DNA from: Poronia punctata
Taxonomy: Eukaryota; Ascomycota; Sordariomycetes; Xylariales; Xylariaceae
Assembly (NCBI GenBank): GCA_022579005.1
Contig: MU401663.1
Span: 1 to 64,000, forward strand
Reading direction: 5' to 3'
DNA length: 64,000 nucleotides
The position numbers and the translations under genes are program-made. Within the stretch, counting starts at the first letter, position 1. Every line of letters begins with the position of its first letter. Below are positions 36,197 to 46,670 of the stretch, piece by piece. The notes beneath the pieces were generated by a model. The model ran no database searches. It worked only from the letters and a program-made list of their open reading frames with translations, and was not told where the DNA came from.

Positions 36197-37021
36197 TTAT
36201 GAATTCCAAATCACCATCCCTGCTCCAGCGACCCCCAATCCCACTGTCAAGGCCAAATTCCTCCACGCTTCGTTTGCGTCTTGCATGAGACTCTTCAGTA
36301 CCTGCGCGACAACGGCCTCCAGTGCGTTTCTGTTTGGGTACTCTTCTTCCGGGATCCCTTTACCCAAGAACTCGCAGAGTGGGCCCCAACCATCTTGCGG
36401 CTTGAACTCGAGAACCTTGTCCTCAGGCATGTTCTTTGTGAGGTCCCTAAGGTCGGCGTAGTGGTCACGGTACGTATCCTTGGCATATTTCCTGTAGTCG
36501 TGTTTCCAGAGTCCTCCGTACGTCAACCGGTGCTCATTGACATTAACCCAGAACATCTTGGAGTGGAACCAGCAAAGAAGAGGATGGCTCCAGCCAGCTT
36601 GCTTTTCCGCGGTGCTCCACGAGGTGACGACGCTTCTATGCCAAGCTTCGACGTCTTCGCGGTAATTGACGATGATCTTTGCCTCGGGATATGCCTCGAT
36701 CAACTCTTTGTAAAACATGCAGGCTGGTGCGTCTGTCACGGCCTCGCAGTGGCCAATCACACGGTCAAAATCGGCCCTTTTGATCGGTTGGCCTGACGTC
36801 TTGAGTTTCCATAGATCAACCCAGTTTACGCAGTCGTTTGCATCGGCGATGTGATCAAATCCATGATAAACATACGAGTACCCGAGTGAGGTGAGGGCTA
36901 CTCGTAGGGAGTCGGTGGCAGTTCGTGGGAGACCCAGGCACAGAACTTTCATAGGTTTCGTCCTGGTGCGTTCTTGGGGCTTCAGTGGGTAGACACACCG
37001 GTACAGAGTGTCGAGGGCCAT
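36197..37021 (-). CDS. Sulfotransferase-fold (Sulfotransfer_4-like) protein
   Basis: Single exon of 274 aa. After a short N-terminus, C-L-G-L-P-R-T-A-T-D-S-L (about residues 28-39) matches the 5'-phosphosulfate-binding loop of the fungal sulfotransferase-like family, which is often misnamed NAD-dependent epimerase. Further family-type marks are Y-V-Y-H-G-F-D-H, A-D-F-D-R-V-I-G, D-A-P-A-C-M-F-Y-K-E-L and A-K-I-I-V-N-Y-R-E-D, the last corresponding to the 3'-phosphate-binding region. A glycine-rich hydrophobic tail at the extreme C-terminus looks like a membrane anchor. Real sulfotransferase activity is unproven for most of this family. If active, it would transfer sulfate from PAPS to a small molecule. 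It lies between the orphan gene and an MFS transporter. Confidence 0.8.
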   Translation of the reverse strand: MALDTLYRCVYPLKPQERTRTKPMKVLCLGLPRTATDSLRVALTSLGYSYVYHGFDHIADANDCVNWVDLWKLKTSGQPIKRADFDRVIGHCEAVTDAPACMFYKELIEAYPEAKIIVNYREDVEAWHRSVVTSWSTAEKQAGWSHPLLCWFHSKMFWVNVNEHRLTYGGLWKHDYRKYAKDTYRDHYADLRDLTKNMPEDKVLEFKPQDGWGPLCEFLGKGIPEEEYPNRNALEAVVAQVLKSLMQDANEAWRNLALTVGLGVAGAGMVIWNS

Positions 37022-38577
37022 TTTTCTTTTCTCTTAGGGTAGTATAGGGTGGATGAGATGAGGTTGTAAGCGGGGGAATTGTTCTAGGTCGGTTTAATAC
37101 CTCGTTTGTGAGACTTTTCTCTACTCATCCAAGAGGAGTCCGATCCTGATATTTGTAGAGAAATGCCCTTATCTGTGAAAGTCTCAGAGTACACGCTGGT
37201 GGTCGCAATGTATGTTGTCGTTCGACGTCAAGTCTCGGTACTTGGAAACAGTCTACACTTGTAAACTGATTGGGGAGCGATGAAAATCCCTAAAGTGACT
37301 ATGCTGGACTGCGTCACAATAGATTCCTACTTGACCAAGCATCGAATAAGAACCTAGATTCTAAATGCAGCACTAGAAACGGTGCAGATGTTGTTGAATC
37401 CCAGGGTACATGCACCCCTGTGTTAATTATACCCTGCCTGTATCCCAGCCATATATCCCTGTTGCACAGCGTTGACGCCCGGGGGTGCACTTAACCGAGG
37501 CAGTAGGATCAGGTAGAGGAAGGGCAGGAAGCACCGCAACGTAAACACTGAAGGTACCGTGAGTTTCCAGGTACAACCCCCACTAAATGCGCGTACATAC
37601 CCCGCATAATCCGAGTACATGTCCATCATCCTTCTACGAGTAGGTAATATCTCATGTTATCCACATCGCATCCTACTTTAAGGGTCTTGCCTGAGATCTA
37701 GAATCGTCTACAGGAGGATGGTCCTTTTAGGGTCAACGCTGACTTACATGGGGCAGGGCTTCCTTAGCCTGTAATGTACATACAAGCCTTTTAAACCTGG
37801 TAATGTAATTAGGTAATTACTCCGTAACGTAATGCAAGCGGGTGGCTGATTTTTCTGCCTCTCTTAGCCTAGTCCTTTGATAAACCCAACACCTTAATAG
37901 TCGCCGCCTATAGCCCCCTCCTGCGATTATTAAGCCACAAGCTTTTGTCGATTCCTACCATTCCTTGTTTTCATATAGCCCCTCGGTTCTTCGATCTGCT
38001 GTACTATAGCAGTTCATCCAAAAGGGAATTTCCGAGATGCATCCACACAGTTCAATGGCACAGAGTGGTACTGGACGTTAGACCGGCAGGGTTAGTGCGG
38101 AGGGGGAGACCTTTCTACGGTTCCCCTGTCCTTTGCCCGGTCGGGCACACCGGTGATACTTTCGATGATGGTTACTTCCAAAGATGTAGAGCCCTATGGG
38201 GTCTGAGGCTTAGAGCATGGGACCTGGTGCAAACCAGCCCAGTTGAATCATATCTGCATGGATGCTGTATACGGAAGGCCACGTCAGGAGAAAGTCGGTG
38301 AGAATAGTAGCAGAGGCAATCATGTATTCCTATCGCCCCCCTGTGACTCCGGAATTCGACCGTTGGTACCACAGGGACAACGTAAGCTGGCGGATGGCGT
38401 GTAATCTCATGCTAGCAGTTGGCTGATCCAAAGTAATTGTGGACTATGTTGGTTGGACTTTGAAACTGTGCCTAGTATACTGGACAACACTTGTGTAAAA
38501 TAACAAAGGTCGAAAAAATAGAGGCGTATCGTTTGTTGATTGGGCCTTGTTCGATACGCAGCACTGAGCCGGCAATC
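37022..38577. other. Intergenic between divergent genes, no supported gene
   Basis: 1.56 kb between two divergent start codons. Open frames at 37423-37629 (minus) and 37945-38301 (plus) show no family marks. The region must hold both promoters. Confidence 0.5.
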
Positions 38578-40921
38578 ATGACGGCCATTAAGCATCAAGA
38601 TCATAAGCAAGCTGCTGATGAACGGTCACCGCTAATTGCATCGAACCGCAGCCATGCTACGGCTTCCGAAAGCTACGAAACTTTTGGCGATGCAGAATCG
38701 GCGCATGACAGCGATGCCAGCTCAGAAGCAGGAGAGAGTGGCCACAGCCGTCTCTTTGTGGCCCAGGTCGTTGGCGCATTATTGATAGGCAAGTATTTCT
38801 CACGGGCATCGACGACTAAACTCCGTGTCTTGAGAATGAACTCTGACCAAAATATCAGGTGTTTTCACGTCCAATGTAGACGGGTCACTTGTCCTCGCCA
38901 CACACCCCGTCATTTCTTCCGAATTTGGCAATCTTGAAGATTCAAGTTGGCTGTTCATCAGCTTCTGGCTTGCTGGTTCGGCGACTCAGTCCCTTGTATG
39001 TTCCAGGGCTCAGACGCCGTTGATAGAAAAAAAAGGCGCTGATGATTTTTCAAGTACGGGAAAATATGCGATATTTATGGCCGGCGGACGATCTTGGTCG
39101 TGAGCTATGGTTTGTTTGCAATTGGATGGTAACTTCAAATCGTTTCCCACGCGCACCCTGCTTCTTTCACTAACATTTAACTAGTGCAATGGTGTAAGTG
39201 GTCTCTTTCCAAGAGGGTCGATTTTTTTTCAACTTTGAGGCTTACGTCGTGGACTTATTAAGGGGTCTTGGTCAGTCCATGTGGCAGGTCATTCTAGGCC
39301 GTGCTTTAACAGGCTCTGGGCAAGCTGGCATGTGGGTGTTGGCAGCAGTCGTCATCACCGGTCAGTACATAACCCTTACTGTGAGACTATATGTTTCCTT
39401 TTGATACTAATCTAAATAGATCTGGTCCCTCTGAGAGAGGTTGCCGCCTGGCAAAGCTATTTGAACGTTGTGGCTACCATAGGACGAAGTTTTGGGGGAC
39501 CATTCGGCGGATGGTTGGCTGATGTTATCGGCTGGAGATGGTATGTGTTCTTCCACTAATCTATTGCATCGTAAATCCTTATCCTCGCATTAGGTCATTT
39601 CTTGGGCAGGTGCCTATCTTTGTCCTTGCTACGGTGATTTGCTGGGTCGTATTCTCGAGACTTGAGTCGCGGAAAAAAGAAGAGGAGGAAGTCTCCGAAA
39701 CTGAAGCCCCTATCAGCAATCTGGCTAGGTTTGACTTCATCGGTATTATAACTCTTGGGATGGGAATTCTTACCTTGATGTTGCCATTGGAGATTGGAGG
39801 CCAGAAGATTCCCTGGTCTCATCCTACCATTTTCGTCTTGTTCGTGGTCGGATTTTTATTGCTTGGAATATTTGTTCTGGCTGAGACCCGTTGGGCCAAA
39901 GAACCTGTCTTTCCCATCAGGGTCTTGCAAAACCCCCAGACGTTCCTGGGATATCTCATCACGGGGTCCATCCTCGCAGCACAATCGGGCGTAGGTTTCT
40001 CTGAGGCATCGGGTGTATGGAAATGAAAATTCAAGCTGATAATCCTACTTTAGATGGTATTCACAGTACCCCTCTACTTCCAAGTCACTCAGAGATCGTC
40101 TAGCACTGGGGTGGGGGCTCGTTTGTTCCCTGCCGTGGCTGGTAATGCGATCGGGGGGATTGTCTCAGGACATATCATCCGCCGGTAAGCTTTGATATCT
40201 TAGGACGATTTCGTGGCGCTTACGCGATCTAGGACTGGCCGATACAAGTTGTTGACGATATTGGCTACATTGCTCTCGGCATCGAGCTACTTACTCATGA
40301 CACTTCGATGGAAAGGAAACACCAGCTGGGCCGAGTCGTCGTACATTTTCCCAGGGTAAGTAGAGTCCCCATCGCAAGTAGATGAGCTTGGATACTGAGG
40401 AAAAGGACAGTGGACTAGGGTGTGGCATTGTTCAGAGCGCTGTGTTCATTGCGATCCAGAGTGCCATCGACCCGAAAGACAAGGCAGCCGGCATCTCTGG
40501 ATTTTTCTTATCGACACAAATTGGCACTGTGATAGGAACTGCTGCGGTCAGTGCTTTGATGATGGTGGGCTTGCAGCAGGCATTGAGAGTCAAACTCATT
40601 GCGCTCGGGCTAAGCGGAACAGAGTTGAATGAAGTAAGCAGGACGATGAAGCGAGTATCCATCTTTAAAACTAACCTAACTGACAGGTGATTAAACACGC
40701 TGCCGGTAGCGTGGAATATCTCGACGAGACGACAAGACCAATCGCAAAGGCTATCGTGGCATCGTATGTTACTGGGCTTGAATACAGTCATGGTATGTTT
40801 ATAGAGAATTCTTAGAGTGTACCTTGGTTACTAACCAGAGACTGCAGCATTCTCGTTGGGTAGCTCTATTATTGCGTTTTGTGCCGCGTTACTACTCCGA
40901 GAGCGAAAGCTAAAGGGATAA
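38578..40921 (+). CDS. Vba-like DHA2 MFS transporter
   Basis: Twelve exons join in phase to 567 aa: 38578-38788, 38859-38995, 39055-39128, 39185-39193, 39263-39360, 39420-39540, 39594-39990, 40054-40184, 40233-40355, 40411-40633, 40687-40792, 40848-40921. Intron 1 needs a GC donor (G|GCAAGT). Exon 4 is only 9 nt; including it restores F-A-I-G-C-A-M-V-G-L-G-Q, the expected second-third helix sequence. The acidic, Ser-rich N-terminus has E-R-S-P-L-I, a dileucine-type vacuolar sorting motif. N-V-D-G-S-L-V-L, the motif A-like G-K-I-C-D-I-Y-G-R-R and P-G-G-L-G-C-G fit the Vba (vacuolar basic amino acid) and related 14-TM transporters. Vacuolar import is therefore plausible, though many relatives export toxins at the plasma membrane. 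All 12 exons are intact. Confidence 0.88.
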
Positions 40922-41635
40922 ATCCCTAGAGAACCGAACAATTCGACTATGCACTATGTGAATGGAAAACCTTTCCAGAACACAAGAATCTGTTCGACGG
41001 AGTGCTATAAGGTCATCCTCGCAGCTTGCAACACTCTTGAACGGACAGACTTTTGTCACCACCTTCCTACTACTTAGACCGTATTATAGAATGTAAAATA
41101 CAACTGAGTGATTCAAGTTCTTCCCTTTTAGAAGTTTATGTGAGATATGGGTTTGGGCATGTTATCACAATGCGCATGTTGAGGACTAAGGTTGGCATTA
41201 GGTGCTGCCGCGTGCGACAACGCAAAACAGAGTAGAGAGAAAAAGCAGCTAAGGTTAGAACAGTATTTAGAAACGTCGGGTACCTAGGTACCTAACGTAT
41301 TTGTTGTCTCACACCTGGGGCTGGCACGGCGGAATAAACTAGGTGGCGCCAATTATCTTCCGACAACATTTAAAAAATTTACAGCACCCCTGATGTTGCC
41401 CTTGATTATGGGATGTCGGGCGCAACACAATTATAAATTGAAGTCTTAGAGATTGGTATTCGTAGTAATCTAATTATATATTGAAAGATTTATTTATTAC
41501 CCCCGGCGCAGGGCCAATTCATTCACCGATACCCGGATGAGAGAAACGCAAATATCTCTACTACCGCTCGACCAACTCTTGCGTTATGGCAAGTACCTAC
41601 ATGTGGCACATCCCAGCTTCCAAAACTTCACCCCT
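40922..41635. other. Convergent intergenic region
   Basis: 714 bp between two stop codons on opposite strands. It contains the palindrome GTACCTAGGTACC at 41280-41292 and AT-rich sequence with TTTATTTATTA near 41490. No gene is supported. Confidence 0.5.
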
Positions 41636-43285
41636 TTATACCGTCCTGCCTATACATGCAAAGTATTCGCTGAAATAGGGCGCTTCTACAGCCAAGACAC
41701 CACTACTATCTAGGAGGGAAGCTGGAGGCCAGATGGCCGGCTCAACCCGATCGAGCACACCCGGGTAGCTGGTCAAACCTGCGGGCTCTGTCACGCCCCA
41801 CGGGTTTCGAATGACGATGTACTGGCGATTTCCGATGTTGGCCCATCCGAGAATAGAGTAGGCATGATTGGCAACTAGATTGGCACCGCGGAAGAAGTCT
41901 CCAGTCGCGTGGGTCCAGGCGCACATCGGTGTCTTCGTTCTAAAGTTGACTGAGCTGTGGCGTACAAGCCCGATCAGATCATCGTGGTTCTTGGTAAAGA
42001 AGTACTGTGGTTCCCGGCCGTCGATCTGGGCCATTGCCTTGACAGGGTCTCCATGCGCGGTTTGCGTGATATCAGGGCGGTCAGGGCGACCCCAGTATGG
42101 GTCTTTTGCCGTAAACCACATTGCGAAAGCCTTTTCGTACAATGCCGGCCAGTAGTCTGTCCCACCTGCGGACCGACAGTACACAGGCTCGTTCATGACC
42201 TTGTTGATCGGAACCTCGTAAGCAACTTTCACCACCCGAGTAGCGGCGTTATTGCGACCCCCTTTGTCGTGAAGCTCGACGTCATGTCGGAAAGGCTGGG
42301 AATTGCCCTCGTCTTTACGATAAGGCGGCCCGTCGCCACGGAAGACTTGGTGAATGACGGTGGGGTCTGACCAGAAGACGGAAGAAATGGCTGCGATCAG
42401 CCAGGAATTACTTGTCGCTCCTTGGACCGGGCCGTCGTACCGAGTGGTTGCGGGGCTATAATCGGCAAATACACTCTTGTAACTGGTTTCCCGCGCTTCT
42501 AGATGATTGAAGTTCGCTGGGAGGTTCTGGAGTGCGTTCTTGAAGTGATAATTCTTGAACACGACCTCGTCGATATTGCGCCACGCACAGACAGGCGGCA
42601 CACCAAAACTTCGTTCGTCTTCTACACGGTAGGGAACAGCCAGTTCGTTGATGGTTCTGGTGACATGGCGGTTGGAGAGGGTCTGAGCGATCGATCTAGC
42701 ATCCAGTACGACGTGAAGTTTGCCGTTCTGGAAACGAGCCGTCTTGACGCTGGCTTGGTCGACACTCCCGAGACCAACGTACTCTAGATCGCTTAGCGTC
42801 TGTATTCCAGAGAGATCGGGTGTCTGGAGGTCCTGCTCAGGCAAGATTTTGACGTCTCGCTGACCAAGTTTCTCGGCCCGGCCTTCTTCCGCGTTGAGCT
42901 CAAGACCGGCAAAGAGTACCGAGTTGTGCTTCATATCGAAAAGCTCTTCATAGTCGGTCTGAAGGACATCAGAGATGACCTTGGAGACATAACTGCTGCT
43001 ATAGTCTAGTCTGTGGCCCAGTATGGCCTCGACCACGGCGTAAGGGTTGATGGCACCGATGTTCAGCTCAGAATCTCTAGGGGGTGGGTCTGGCCGTGGC
43101 TCATGGCGGGTTGTCATGTTGTAACTCTTAGAGGGCTTCACATGGTCGAAATCTTCTGAAAAGGTCTCGGACGAGCTTTCTGATAATGAGCCAGGGCTAA
43201 TCTTCTTGCCGGTCAAGGCCTCGAACAATGCGTATGGGTCGATCTTATCCGACATTGTCGGTGACACAACCGCTCTCTTTACCAT
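41636..43285 (-). CDS. Calpain-like (peptidase C2) protein with Cys-to-Ser active site
   Basis: Single exon of 549 aa from the ATG at 43285; a second in-frame ATG lies at 43255. The N-terminus has two related blocks, D-P-Y-A-L-F-E-A-L-T-G and N-P-Y-A-V-V-E-A-I-L-G, about 65 residues apart. The C-terminal half is a calpain-type papain fold: V-Q-G-A-T-S-N-S-W-L-I-A-A (family form Q-G-x-L-G-D-C-W-x-x-A), then N-H-A-Y-S-I-L-G and R-N-P-W-G. Catalytic His474 and Asn494 are present, but the nucleophile position is Ser294. The open frame is intact, so this is more likely a maintained pseudoprotease than a decaying gene; a weak serine-type activity cannot be excluded. No signal peptide follows the chosen start. 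Calpain C2-like and EF-hand domains are absent. Confidence 0.82.
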   Translation of the reverse strand: MVKRAVVSPTMSDKIDPYALFEALTGKKISPGSLSESSSETFSEDFDHVKPSKSYNMTTRHEPRPDPPPRDSELNIGAINPYAVVEAILGHRLDYSSSYVSKVISDVLQTDYEELFDMKHNSVLFAGLELNAEEGRAEKLGQRDVKILPEQDLQTPDLSGIQTLSDLEYVGLGSVDQASVKTARFQNGKLHVVLDARSIAQTLSNRHVTRTINELAVPYRVEDERSFGVPPVCAWRNIDEVVFKNYHFKNALQNLPANFNHLEARETSYKSVFADYSPATTRYDGPVQGATSNSWLIAAISSVFWSDPTVIHQVFRGDGPPYRKDEGNSQPFRHDVELHDKGGRNNAATRVVKVAYEVPINKVMNEPVYCRSAGGTDYWPALYEKAFAMWFTAKDPYWGRPDRPDITQTAHGDPVKAMAQIDGREPQYFFTKNHDDLIGLVRHSSVNFRTKTPMCAWTHATGDFFRGANLVANHAYSILGWANIGNRQYIVIRNPWGVTEPAGLTSYPGVLDRVEPAIWPPASLLDSSGVLAVEAPYFSEYFACIGRTV

Positions 43286-44691
43286 ATTTACAATGAATGA
43301 AGTAGACTTATTGGGGTATGAGGATGATGTGATAACATGTAGTGATAGGATGATGTAAGGGATAAGGGGGGTGACTATTGTTTGAATCAAACTTTATTAT
43401 GGACATGCCTGTTTTATAACTGATATAGAAATGGAAGCGAAGTGAAAGACAACTATATCACTTCCTTCTAGCAAGCTCGGATGCCTATAATCCAAGTCGT
43501 GATAGTTTGTTACATATCAGGCCAAAACATCCTCTTCGGCGTCCACCCCCCTACAGACCCAAATAGGTATGTATTGAACAAGGAGGGGAAGCTTCACCAA
43601 TTACTTTAATGGAATCCGGGGTTCCACCCCATTTTGCCGCAGTCCACGTTACCGTTATACCCCGAAGCTACATTGGTCTGGACTGACTAAAACTGTTTTT
43701 CTTGGTCTATGTAAAGTCGCAAGGGAACGTCGAGATTCTTTTCGGGATTACAGTTAGATTGACAGGAACGTAGATCCCTAACCAGCTTACTAACAAGGAT
43801 GGGGAAACAGGTCTCGGTTACTAGTTTGACATCCTTCGATCTGTACTAGCAAGGGTCCACTGCGGATTCGTCCCCGTTGAAGGGAGACCCTGACCCAGAA
43901 ACCGGCAGGCAGTCCGGTCTTACTTAATATGGATATGCATAAAACTGCCGCCCCCCCCCCCCCCCCCTTTTTTTGCGAACTCCCATGCGAGTACCCCCGC
44001 GATCCCCGGCAGAAGCTAGTCTAAGTTTTTTTTAGTCTCTTCGGATTCTATGTACTCAGTATGTGAGCAGGTATGTGAGTTATCCGGTACATTTTTATCC
44101 CTGAAAACCTGCATGGGAGAAATTAGGTAATAATAACCAGGGTCTACCGTCTACGTTGGTTATACAGTGGCGTGTATTGTAGAAACGCTCTATTAAACAG
44201 AGGCAAAAGGAACATGCAGCAGGCTAGCAGTTGCGCGCAGAAAGAGACCAAAAGTAGGAAAGTACTTACCTAAGCGTGTTCCTACGTGTGCCTACCTAGT
44301 CCACTTTGACCCCGGCTTCTTAGCCAAGGAACCCTCCTAATGAAAGGCGCCTACGAGTAGGTACACGCCATATGGTCCGTGCATTACGTGCTCCTTTACT
44401 TACGAAGTAGGCGTAGTATGATCACATAAGTTGGTTATCTGATGCTTGAATAAAGCATTAAGCGAGGAACCGTGCAACAACGGTGAGCATCAAAGCTTGA
44501 ACAACACCCAAGGGAGGACATGCACTAATTACGCAATTTAGGAGCTTGATTTCCTAATCGTACTGCTCGGCGTTCAGCATTCAGTGCGTTTTAACTTCAT
44601 AACTACGGCCCTAGCAAGCAAAAACCAAGAGCTGTGATATTACAATTCTAAAGACCTAGTCATCAGCCCCCTTTTCATTAAAACGCCGACC
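43286..44691. other. Divergent intergenic region, no supported gene
   Basis: 1.4 kb between divergent start codons of the calpain-like and sulfatase genes. It contains a C17 tract followed by T7 at 43951-43974. No open frame of note was seen. Confidence 0.5.
43951..43974. repeat. Poly-C/poly-T tract (C17 T7)
   Basis: Seventeen C followed by seven T on the plus strand, in non-coding DNA between two divergent genes. Confidence 0.85.
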
Positions 44692-46670
44692 ATGTTGGCA
44701 CCAACGACTATCGCCGTTGCTTTCCAAGCATTGGCTCTATTTGCCGACTCAGCTCAAGCCATTCTTGAAAGCCCAGCCAACCAAGTCCCGCTTGTGTCGG
44801 ACAGCGACGGCGTTGGCAATACGGCAAAGAGACCCAATGTCGTTTTCATTCTGACGGACGATCAAGATGCTCAGATGCAATCGTTAGACTACATGCCTCT
44901 GTTGAAGGAACACCTGCTTGAAAAAGGAACATCTTATAAGCGTCATTACTGTACAACAGCTATTTGCTGTCCCGCACGTGTAACAATCTGGACTGGCCGT
45001 GCCGCTCATAACACAAACGTCACCGACGTTAGTCCACCGCATGGTACTGTTCTCCCCTGTCCCATGAACTACCTACCATTGACGGGACTATGGCTAATCT
45101 GGTAAATAGGTGGATTTCCAAAGTTCTTAAGTCAAGGCCTTAATGAGAGGTATCTGCCTGTGTGGTTGCAGGACGAGGGTTACAACACCTATTACGCTGG
45201 GAAGCTGTTCAACGCACACACAACAGATAATTACAAGTCGCCGCATGCAGCGGGATGGAATGGCTCGGACTTCCTCCTTGATCCATTCACTTACTCGTAC
45301 ATGAACAGCACCTATCAACGCAATAGGGATCCGCCTGTCAGTTACGAGGGTTCATACACCACCGACGTGCTTGCTGAAAAGGCACTCGGCTTCCTCGACG
45401 AAGCCGCGAGCTTTGATGAGCCTTTCTTTCTTGGAATCTCTCCCATAGCGCCTCACATCAATGTTTGGGAGAACGCGGCTGTTGATGACGCAGCGAACGG
45501 TGGAGTGAGACCGATGGGTGAGCTCAAGGACCTCGTTTTTACGCCGGCTGTGCCTGCAGAACGTCACAAACATCTGTTCGAGGATGTGAAAGTACCGAGA
45601 ACCGAGAACTACAATCCCGATAGCCCTTCAGGAGCCAACTGGATATCACAATTACCCAAGCTCGGTGAGGATAGCGAGGAGCTTTTCGACCACTATTATC
45701 GGTCCCGTCTTCGTGCCCTTCAGTCGGTAGATGAGTTGATCGAGGGCGTTGTCGACCGACTCGAGGAGCTGGGCATTCTAGACAATACTTACATCATTTA
45801 CACGTCCGACAACGGATATCATATCGGCCAGCACCGACTCCCGCCAGGAAAGACGTGCAGTATCGAAGAGGACATCAACGTGCCGCTTATCATCCGTGGA
45901 CCTGGTGTGCCGCAGAATCACGTAACCGAAATAGTCACCACACATACAGACCTTGCACCAACTATTCTCGGGCTCATCGGCGGACGGGACCCGTTCAATG
46001 CCCAGTTTGACGGGACTCCCATACCGCTGACGCGCCAAGACCTTGCAGAGGCCGGTACAGATCGTCAGGAACACGTCAACGTCGAGTTTTGGGGCATTGG
46101 GGTTGATGAAGGAAGGGTACACCCGACCCTTGAGAGCATCTTTGCCAACAATACTTACAAGGCGCTGCGGATAATCAGCGAGTCATGGGACCTGTATTAC
46201 TCTGTATGGTGTACGAACGAGCACGAGTTGTACGATCTCAAGGTGAGTAGAGTTCCCAACCGGCCTCCCAGAACACGAAATCTTGTAGTTACTGACATGC
46301 TCTCACCAAGACCGACCCCGGACAGCTAAACAACCTCTTGACGCTACCTTCGGAAGATGTAGCATCTCGCACGCTCAGCGGATACTCGCTGTCCAAGGTC
46401 GTTTCTCGCCTAGACTCTTTGCTCCTCGTGTTGAAGACATGCAAAGAAGAAGTTTGCGTGCGTCCCTGGGAATCCCTCCACCCAGATGGAGCCGTGCGCA
46501 GTCTGAATGATGCATTATCTGCAGAATTTGACAAGTTCTACCTCGAAGAACAAGTTAAAGTATCGTTTGATCGTTGTGAGACTGGGCATCTATTAGATGC
46601 AGAAGGGCCACAGTTTGATACGCAAGGGCTTGTGTACCGACATGGGCTACCGTGGTCTGCGTGGACATGA
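44692..46670 (+). CDS. Secreted formylglycine-type sulfatase
   Basis: Hydrolyses sulfate esters, probably outside the cell or in the secretory path. Three exons (44692-45043, 45110-46242, 46311-46670) give 614 aa. A hydrophobic signal peptide ends near residue 23 (A-D-S-A-Q-A). R-P-N-V-V-F-I-L-T-D-D-Q-D follows and supplies metal-binding Asp residues. The signature C92-C-P-A-R96 has the Cys that a formylglycine-generating enzyme or its equivalent would oxidise. G-F-P-K is restored by intron 1, Y-Y-A-G-K follows, and Y-T-S-D-N-G-Y-H-I-G-Q-H is the second metal-binding block. E-L-Y-D-L-K-T-D-P is restored by intron 2. The arrangement resembles the arylsulfatase / N-acetylglucosamine-6-sulfatase branch. 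The substrate is unknown; choline or aryl sulfate or sulfated glycans are candidates. Confidence 0.9.

Noticed and set aside
43286..43390. Upstream extension of the calpain-like frame with a signal-peptide-like hydrophobic run
   Set aside because: The frame is open but has no ATG there (only TTG), so secretion cannot be claimed.
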